NCBI GenBank assembly: GCA_049511115.1
Contig: JBEKYH010000051.1
Span: 1 to 15,960, forward strand
From: JBEKYH01 sp049511115
Lineage (GTDB): Bacteria; Planctomycetota; Phycisphaerae; Tepidisphaerales; Tepidisphaeraceae
DNA length: 15,960 nucleotides
Direction of reading: 5' to 3'
The position numbers were made by a program, and so were the translations under genes. Every line of letters starts with the position of its first letter. Position 1 is the first letter of the stretch. The notes beneath the pieces were generated by a model. It was not told the DNA's origin. It saw only the letters and a program-made list of their open reading frames with translations, and searched no databases. Positions 7,228 through 12,798 of this stretch are shown piece after piece.

Positions 7228-8505
7228 CTAGCCCACCTGCCGGGCTTTGGGGGCGGCCAGCAGTTCAATCTGGACGCGATTGATCTTCTGCGGCTCTGCA
7301 TCGAGTACGGTAAATCGCGTGCCGTCGATTTCCAGGGTGGTCCCCTTTTCCGGAATCCGGCCCAGGCTGTTCATGAGATAGCCCGCCAGGGTCTCGTAAC
7401 CCGCGTCCGTCGGCAAATTCAAGCCCATCTGGCGGTTTAAATCGGTTACCGGCATCCTCGCGTCGGCTTCGCCTGAGTTTTCGCCGGTTTTTTTGAATGT
7501 GGGCGGTTCGGCGGCCTCGTGCTCATCGGCAATCTCGCCGACGAGTTCCTCCAGGATGTCCTCAATGGTGACCAGCCCCGCGGTTCCGCCGTATTCATCG
7601 AGCACGATCGCGATATGCACCTTCTGGTGCCGGAAATCGGTCAGGAGATTTTGCAGCGGCTTGGTTTCCGGGACAAACATAGCGGGCCGGATCAATGAAC
7701 GCAGATCAAACGGCCGCTCCGCATGGCCGAGGAATTTGATCAGGTCGCGGGCATAGAGAATGCCCGCCACGGAGTCGAGCGAACCCTCGTACACCGGCAG
7801 TCGGGAATAACCGCTGTTTTCGATCGCCTTGCGCGCCTCCTGAAGGCTGCCGGGAAGTTCCAACGCCGCAATCTCTGTCCGCGCGGTCATAATATGTCCG
7901 GCGGTCGCGTCGCGGAATTCGATGACATTTTCGATCAGTTCGCGCTCCTGCTCATCGACGACGCCTTCCTTTTCGCCCTCTTCCACCGCCGAGAGTATCT
8001 CCTTTTCATACGATTCCGGCTCGGTTTCGGTTTTAACGTCCAGTGCCCGCCGGGTGATTTTGTCTATCGCCGCCAGCACCAGTCCCAGCGGCGACAGCAA
8101 CACCCCCAGCCACGCCAGCATGGGCGCGGAATAACCGATCGCCGATTCAGCGGCGTATTTCGCGATTGTCAGCGGCAGGGCGATGGAGCAGACCAGACTT
8201 ACCAGGGCGGAGAAAACGATCACTTCGCCGTACCGCTCGATAGGGTCGTCCCAGGCATCGCGCGTCAATGCCAGCAGGCTGAGCCAGATCGACAGATTGC
8301 AGAGCATCCGGAAAACGGCGGTCACGACGATGTGCTGGTCGGTTTTTTCGGTCAGGCTTTCAAACCACTGATCGCCGTTATGGCGGCCGAGAAACTCGGC
8401 GAGTTTGGCCCGCGAAAAATCCCGCAGGGAATAGGTGAGAATCGAAAAATAGAGTGTCGCCAGCGCCGCAATGAACAGCGCGGCCGCGCTAAGCAAATAA
8501 GTCAT
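7228..8505 (-). CDS. CNNM/CorC-type transport protein (DUF21, CBS pair, CorC_HlyC domain)
   Basis: A 425-residue membrane protein of the family that includes CorC, MpfA and hemolysin-like proteins, linked to Mg2+ efflux or related ion transport. Residues 1-150 form the CNNM (DUF21) domain with four hydrophobic segments (about 4-24, 62-80, 96-118, 126-148). Two CBS motifs follow (about 203-262 and 268-325), with the hallmark DEYGGTAGLVTIEDILEE at 303-320. The C-terminal CorC_HlyC domain covers about 340-417 (TLAGYLMNSLGRIPEKG...). The ATG overlaps the ybeY stop by four bases and has GGGAG seven bases upstream, so translation is probably coupled. A neighbouring ybeY is the usual setting for this family. 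The domain call is firm; the transported ion is not shown by sequence. Confidence 0.9.
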   Translation of the reverse strand: MTYLLSAAALFIAALATLYFSILTYSLRDFSRAKLAEFLGRHNGDQWFESLTEKTDQHIVVTAVFRMLCNLSIWLSLLALTRDAWDDPIERYGEVIVFSALVSLVCSIALPLTIAKYAAESAIGYSAPMLAWLGVLLSPLGLVLAAIDKITRRALDVKTETEPESYEKEILSAVEEGEKEGVVDEQERELIENVIEFRDATAGHIMTARTEIAALELPGSLQEARKAIENSGYSRLPVYEGSLDSVAGILYARDLIKFLGHAERPFDLRSLIRPAMFVPETKPLQNLLTDFRHQKVHIAIVLDEYGGTAGLVTIEDILEELVGEIADEHEAAEPPTFKKTGENSGEADARMPVTDLNRQMGLNLPTDAGYETLAGYLMNSLGRIPEKGTTLEIDGTRFTVLDAEPQKINRVQIELLAAPKARQVG

Positions 8506-8975
8506 CGGCGATCTCCCGCCGTCTTATCCGGCGAGAACACGCGGCCGATTCCCAGCCGCGTCAGAATCATATCTTCCTGCTTGTGCATGTCGTCAAATTG
8601 CCTGGGCGTTCTATCGTCCAGTCCGTTCAAGTGCAACATTCCATGCAAGGCGCAGAGCAGCACTTCTTCCCTAAGCGGTCCCTTTGCCTGGCGCCGGGCC
8701 TGGGGGACGCAGACGACGACTTCTCCCGATGTCACCCTTCCCTGATCGTCGCGATCCAGCTCAAATGTCAGCACATCCGTCGGCCCGGGAATCCCCATAT
8801 GCCGCTCGTGGAGAGCTGACATTGTTGCATCGCCCACCAGCGCCACCGACAATTCCGCGAGGGGGGACCGCATGATCCCGTGCGCCTTGCGTAAATACTT
8901 GCGCAGATACTGCGTCATGCTTTGCCCGGAGCGGGCGCTGATGGACAGGGTAAAGGCGCCGTTGGGAATATTCAT
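8502..8975 (-). CDS. ybeY: YbeY endoribonuclease (rRNA maturation and ribosome quality control)
   Basis: A single-domain zinc-dependent endoribonuclease that acts in 16S rRNA 3'-end maturation. The GPTDVLTF motif (64-71) and the metal motif HGMLHLNGLDDRT (111-123) identify it. In the canonical HGxLHLxGYDH, three histidines bind zinc; here the first two (H111, H115) are kept and the third position is Asp121. The ATG at 8975 gives 157 residues and an N-terminus of usual form. A GTG at 8993 is in frame and would add six residues; neither start has a well-placed Shine-Dalgarno sequence. The stop overlaps the CBS protein start by ATGA. It lies downstream of phoH and pgpH, the classic ybeY context, but a 120-bp inverted repeat sits before it. 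Confidence 0.9.
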   Translation of the reverse strand: MNIPNGAFTLSISARSGQSMTQYLRKYLRKAHGIMRSPLAELSVALVGDATMSALHERHMGIPGPTDVLTFELDRDDQGRVTSGEVVVCVPQARRQAKGPLREEVLLCALHGMLHLNGLDDRTPRQFDDMHKQEDMILTRLGIGRVFSPDKTAGDRR

Positions 8976-9031
8976 TAGATTGTTCAGCCCCACTCACTGC
9001 GCTAATTGCTAAAGTCTGGCGAGCCTCTGAT

Positions 9032-9151
9032 CCCCTCTCCATGTACTCAGGGAGAGGGTTACGGTGAGGGTCGCATTTTTGATTGCGAGCGCCGTACGGT
9101 CAATCCCAAGAACCCTCACCCCGGCCCTCTCCCTGAGTACATGGAGAGGGG
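9032..9151. repeat. 120-bp inverted repeat with nested palindromes between pgpH and ybeY
   Basis: Two 40-base arms (9032-9071 and 9112-9151) match at 36 of 40 positions around a 40-base centre. Each arm also contains its own hairpin, CCCTCTCC ... GGAGAGGG around a ten-base loop, so the DNA or RNA can form one long stem or two smaller ones. The CCCTCTCC / ACCCTCACCC composition is that of a dispersed repeat type I recall from varied bacterial genomes (from memory, not searched). No T tract follows on the minus strand, so termination is uncertain. On a phoH-to-msrQ transcript it would form a strong mRNA stem between pgpH and ybeY. Nothing else is visible between 8994 and 9189. Confidence 0.75.
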
Positions 9152-9189
9152 GAAAATCGCGCTCGCGCCGAGTTCTATTGTCGGCGCTG

Positions 9190-11544
9190 CTATGCCAGCT
9201 TCCTCGACCCCGTCGGCTGCGCTGGAGGCATCGGGCCGGCGGACTGATAGCGGCTCATCGAAGGGTACGCCAGGCGGCCGTGGTAGATACCCAGCAGGGT
9301 TTTCACCAGCGAGCGCGAAATCCGGTCGATGTCACGCATCGTTAAATCGCATTCATCAAACTGGCCATCGCGCACCCGGCGGTCCACCAGTTCATGCACC
9401 AGCGATTCGATCTTCTCGGCGTTGGGCTGCGGCATGGCCCGGCAGGCGCTTTCGCAACAGTCGGCCAGCATCAAAATGGCTGTCTCGCGGCTCTTGGGCT
9501 TTGGCCCGGGGTAGCGGAATTGCGTTTCGGAAACGGCCGGCGCTTCTGACCCCGCCTGCTTGCGGCAGGCCTCGTTGTAAAAGTATTCGACGAGCGTGGT
9601 GCCGTGATGTTGCTGGATGAACTGAAGCAGAGTGGGGGGGAGATGGTGCTCGCGGGCCAGGGTCATACCGTCGCGGACATGGCCGATGATAATTCCCAGC
9701 GATACGTTGGGGGAAAGATTCAGGTGCCGATTGGGGCTGTCAGCGAGTTGGTTCTCGGCGAAGTAATCGGCCTTGTTGATCTTCCCGACGTCGTGATAGT
9801 ACGCCCCGACGCGGCAGGCCAGTGCATTGGCTCCGATCGCCTCAGCCGCGGCGTTCGACAGCGTCGCCACCTGCAGGCTGTGGTTGTAAGTCCCCGGCGC
9901 CTCCAGAGCGAGCCGCCTCAACAGCGGCTGATTGGCGTCAGCCAATTCGAGCAACGTCATGCTCGTCGTGATGTGAAAGGTGCGCTCGATGAAGGGGAGT
10001 ATGCCCAGGATCACAAACCCCGCCGCCAGCCCGGCCGCTCCGGCGTAGAGCGTGTTGTTAATCACATACCGCGCTGCTTCGAGCGAGGTTATCTGCGTCG
10101 CCGCCGTCACCAGCATCATGGCAATCGCCGTCAGTCCGCCGACTTCGATAAGCTTGCTCCGCGTTCGCACATCATCCAACAGGAAACAGGCCACCAATAT
10201 CCCCACAAGCAGAATGAGAAAGAATCCTACCTGCTGGTTCAGCGCGAAGGTCACCAGCACGGCTTCGACGCTCACCACGCCCACGGCAAATCGCTGGTCA
10301 TAGGCGATGGTCAGAATAATCGCCGCCAAAATCGTCGGCGCGATTCCAACTAAATAAAGCGGAACGCTACTGACGCCTGACAAACCGCTCAGGAACAGCA
10401 TCGCGATCATCAGCCCCGCCAGCGCCGCTGCCCGCATGGCATTGCGCATCACGCGCGGCTGAAATTTGGCGACATATGCCGACAGAACCACGGTCAGCAT
10501 GAAGACGATCATCGCGGTTCCGCACCATTGCTTGACGCCGCCGGCCTCCTCGGTCGCCAGGTATGCCTGGTTCTCCGCCCGCAACACCTGCCAGTCGCGG
10601 TCGGTGATTGGTCCCCTGGGGACAATCACCGTGTCGTGCGGGTATTGTTCTGTCACGTCAGCCAGGGTGACATCTGCCGCCGCGCGGTCCTGGGCGGCTG
10701 TCGACGCGGCCACGTCCAGCTTGTGTGTTGGATGCGTCCGTAAAAACTGGAACGTGAGTTGGGCGATGGCCGGCTTCAAAGCCAGCGGAAACGGATCGGC
10801 CAAATCCTGCAACTGCGTCAATACTTCCGGGCCTAAGTCAGAGGAAAGGGTTTCCCCGGCTACATTCACGCGCCGCTCGGTGGTCTGATCGACGTCCGAC
10901 TTGGAATCATCGACGGCCTGCGGCGCGGCCGGTTCAGACTTCGCCGGATAAAGCGTGACATACCGCACAAACGCCTGGTCAGTCCCGGTGGTGCGATTTA
11001 ATTCCTCCTGCCGCTGCTCAGCAGGCAGGATCACCAGCGGCCCGCCGCCCACCGTAAGGCGATGCCTCACTTGCTCGACGTATCGCTGCACGGCCTGGTC
11101 GTACTTGGGCCGGTCATGATCGTGCTCACGTTCCAGCGCCGACAGATCTCCCGGATCAAGCACGGCCTGCAATTCCGGCTGCAATTCCGCAGGCACGCGG
11201 CGGTACGTCCTGTCGGGCAGCGCCAGCAGTTCATCCCGCAGCGCGCTCCAGTAATCCCCCGAAACGGCGCGATATACACGCGGCTCTTCGTCGCGAGCCC
11301 GCTGGCGCATCGGGTCCAACTGATCGGCGTCCGCGAAATCAAAATCAACGCGGCCGGTGATGTTGTGGCCGACATATTGGCCGGGTCGAAAGGGAATGAC
11401 CTGCTGGCGAAGCATCAAGATCGCGGTGGCCGAGGCGAAAAACAGCGCCGCGACGACGATCGCGGCGGGCGCGCCGCTGGCCCGGAATTCGCGCCAGCGC
11501 GAACATTTTTCGGGAGTCGCATTGCCGGGCATGTCGTCGCTCAT
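9190..11544 (-). CDS. PgpH-like 7TM receptor HD-domain phosphodiesterase (probable c-di-AMP hydrolase)
   Basis: A 784-residue membrane protein of the 7TM-HD family, whose characterised member PgpH cleaves cyclic di-AMP to pApA. Order: one N-terminal helix (about 26-46); an extracytoplasmic 7TM-HD_extra region (about 48-335); about seven membrane helices (about 340-517); and a cytoplasmic HD domain (about 550-750). The metal ligands of the family are all present: H555 (YNHSL), H584-D585 (YYHDVGK), H622 (GHVRDG), H646-H647 (QQHHGT) and D695 (LMLADCCESA), so activity is expected. The ATG overlaps the phoH stop and has a very strong GGAGGAGGAGGAG ribosome site eight bases upstream. The substrate is inferred from the family; no diadenylate cyclase gene lies in the window. 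The position between phoH and ybeY is the usual one. Confidence 0.93.
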   Translation of the reverse strand: MSDDMPGNATPEKCSRWREFRASGAPAAIVVAALFFASATAILMLRQQVIPFRPGQYVGHNITGRVDFDFADADQLDPMRQRARDEEPRVYRAVSGDYWSALRDELLALPDRTYRRVPAELQPELQAVLDPGDLSALEREHDHDRPKYDQAVQRYVEQVRHRLTVGGGPLVILPAEQRQEELNRTTGTDQAFVRYVTLYPAKSEPAAPQAVDDSKSDVDQTTERRVNVAGETLSSDLGPEVLTQLQDLADPFPLALKPAIAQLTFQFLRTHPTHKLDVAASTAAQDRAAADVTLADVTEQYPHDTVIVPRGPITDRDWQVLRAENQAYLATEEAGGVKQWCGTAMIVFMLTVVLSAYVAKFQPRVMRNAMRAAALAGLMIAMLFLSGLSGVSSVPLYLVGIAPTILAAIILTIAYDQRFAVGVVSVEAVLVTFALNQQVGFFLILLVGILVACFLLDDVRTRSKLIEVGGLTAIAMMLVTAATQITSLEAARYVINNTLYAGAAGLAAGFVILGILPFIERTFHITTSMTLLELADANQPLLRRLALEAPGTYNHSLQVATLSNAAAEAIGANALACRVGAYYHDVGKINKADYFAENQLADSPNRHLNLSPNVSLGIIIGHVRDGMTLAREHHLPPTLLQFIQQHHGTTLVEYFYNEACRKQAGSEAPAVSETQFRYPGPKPKSRETAILMLADCCESACRAMPQPNAEKIESLVHELVDRRVRDGQFDECDLTMRDIDRISRSLVKTLLGIYHGRLAYPSMSRYQSAGPMPPAQPTGSRKLA

Positions 11545-12551
11545 GGCGTGCTCTCCTCCTCCTCCAATACCTTCGCGGCCGCCTTTATCTCGCGCGGGTC
11601 CTCGAGTCCTGTCAGCACCGGGTCCGGCGCGTTGTAGGCGTTGACAATCGACTGCACCAGCCGATGGCGCACGATGTCCGCCGGGGCCAGCTCGATCGCC
11701 GCGATTCCCTTGATTCCGCGCAGTTTATGGACCGCATCGACCAAGCCGCTAAGCACTCCCGCCGCCAAATCGACCTGGCTGATGTCGCCGGTCACGATCA
11801 TCTTTGATCCTCGCCCCAGGCGCGTGAGGAACATCAGCATCTGCGACGCCGTGGAGTTCTGCGCCTCGTCGAGGATCACCACGCTCTCGTTGAGCGTGCG
11901 CCCGCGCATGAACGCCAGGGGGATGACTTCGATCACGTCGTTGACCATGAAGCGCTTGACCTGCTCAAAATCCATCATGTCATGCAGCGCATCAAACAGG
12001 GGCTGCAAATAGGGGTTCACCTTGGCCTGCAAATCGCCCGGCAAAAAGCCCAGCCGCTCGCCCGCTTCGATGGCCGGCCGCACCAGCACCAGGCGCTTGA
12101 CCAGCCCGCGCTTGAGCATCGACGCCGCCGCGGCGACGGCCAGATACGTCTTGCCGCTTCCTGCCGGCCCGATGCAGAAGGTCAGATCGTGGGCAAATAT
12201 CGCCTCCAGATAGCGCCGCTGGCCTTCGGTCTTGGCACGAATTGCCTTGCCGCCGGCATAGACATCAATGTCATCCGGCGACATCGCCTCGGCGCGCCTG
12301 GTCGCCAGGCCAATCGCTTTTCCCACTTCGTCGGCGCTCAGCCAATCCTGACGGCGGAGCGTTCGTTGCAACTGGTCGATCACGCCGGCGGCCTTGCCAA
12401 CCTGCTCGCGTTCTCCGCTGACGCGCAGTTCATCATCGCGGCTCACCACCTGCACGCCGAACGCCTCGCGGATTAAGCGCAGATGACGATCCGCCGACCC
12501 GAACAGGGCCAGCTTCTTCTCAGGTTGTTCCAGCGAAATGTTTAATTGCAC
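11541..12551 (-). CDS. phoH: PhoH family P-loop ATPase
   Basis: A 336-residue cytoplasmic ATPase of the PhoH (PhoL/YbeZ-like) family, associated with RNA metabolism and usually working near YbeY. The N-terminal 65 residues resemble the KH-like region of the long form. Walker A is GPAGSGKT (128-135); Walker B is VVILDEAQN (224-232), followed by the TGDISQVDL segment (254-262) typical of the family. The start is GTG at 12551; no ATG alternative gives a family-length protein and no close Shine-Dalgarno sequence is seen (AAGAGG lies about 28 bases upstream). A TATAAG at about 12589-12584 could be part of a promoter, but no convincing -35 box accompanies it. It is the first gene of the block that continues into pgpH, ybeY and the CBS protein. 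Confidence 0.93.
   Translation of the reverse strand: MQLNISLEQPEKKLALFGSADRHLRLIREAFGVQVVSRDDELRVSGEREQVGKAAGVIDQLQRTLRRQDWLSADEVGKAIGLATRRAEAMSPDDIDVYAGGKAIRAKTEGQRRYLEAIFAHDLTFCIGPAGSGKTYLAVAAAASMLKRGLVKRLVLVRPAIEAGERLGFLPGDLQAKVNPYLQPLFDALHDMMDFEQVKRFMVNDVIEVIPLAFMRGRTLNESVVILDEAQNSTASQMLMFLTRLGRGSKMIVTGDISQVDLAAGVLSGLVDAVHKLRGIKGIAAIELAPADIVRHRLVQSIVNAYNAPDPVLTGLEDPREIKAAAKVLEEEESTP
11553..11565 (-). promoter_or_regulatory. Strong ribosome binding site of the pgpH-like gene inside phoH
   Basis: On the minus strand GGAGGAGGAGGAG lies eight bases before the ATG at 11544. The same bases encode the EEEE run near the PhoH C-terminus, so the coding and initiation signals overlap. Confidence 0.7.
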
Positions 12552-12611
12552 GTCGGAGTACGCCAGTTGGTTTGGCTGCCTCTTATACCCCTATTTTTCC
12601 ATGGATCGGTG

Positions 12612-12649
12612 AAAAAAGCGAGTGGGAGACGGCCTGGAGACAGGCCGTC
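12612..12649 (-). terminator. GNRA-type hairpin and T6 tract between the sigma factor fusion and phoH
   Basis: A perfect 9-bp stem, GACGGCCTG (12628-12636) and CAGGCCGTC (12641-12649), closes a four-base loop (GAGA on +, TCTC on -). On the minus strand an eight-base spacer, then GCTT, and T6 ending at 12612 follow; AAGC (partly beyond 12649) can pair with GCTT to extend the stem. It could end transcription from the sigma factor gene, about 150 bases past its stop, and insulate phoH. The spacer bulge makes this a non-classical terminator. The rest of 12552-12798 shows no convincing gene; a 69-codon frame on + lacks any support. Confidence 0.45.
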
Positions 12650-12798
12650 GCTTCGGTAAGAATCGTAAATTATTTCAGGATAATAAGTTATGGCGATATG
12701 GCGGGTTGGGATAAGGAAGATCGCAGGGGCCTTAACTACCGGATGTGGTGTTATATTATCGGCCGGTACGCTCGATCTTGATTTGGTCCCTAACGTGT

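Noticed and set aside
7723..8745. A 340-codon + strand frame opposite the CBS protein and ybeY
   Set aside because: It is antisense to two firmly identified genes, with a Gln/Arg-rich translation and no domain; a shadow frame.
9032..9151. A CRISPR array or insertion sequence at the long inverted repeat
   Set aside because: There are only two inverted copies, no direct repeats with spacers, and no transposase frame.
12584..12589. A TATAAG -10 box for a phoH promoter
   Set aside because: No -35 element at suitable spacing could be found, so a promoter call is not supported.
12572..12781. A 69-codon open frame on the + strand in the gap before phoH
   Set aside because: Non-ATG start, no ribosome site, no recognisable motif, and it runs through the 12628-12649 hairpin; most likely chance.
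12552..12798. A tRNA or small structured RNA gene in the gap before phoH
   Set aside because: No cloverleaf or T-arm consensus is seen; the only clear structure is the 9-bp hairpin.
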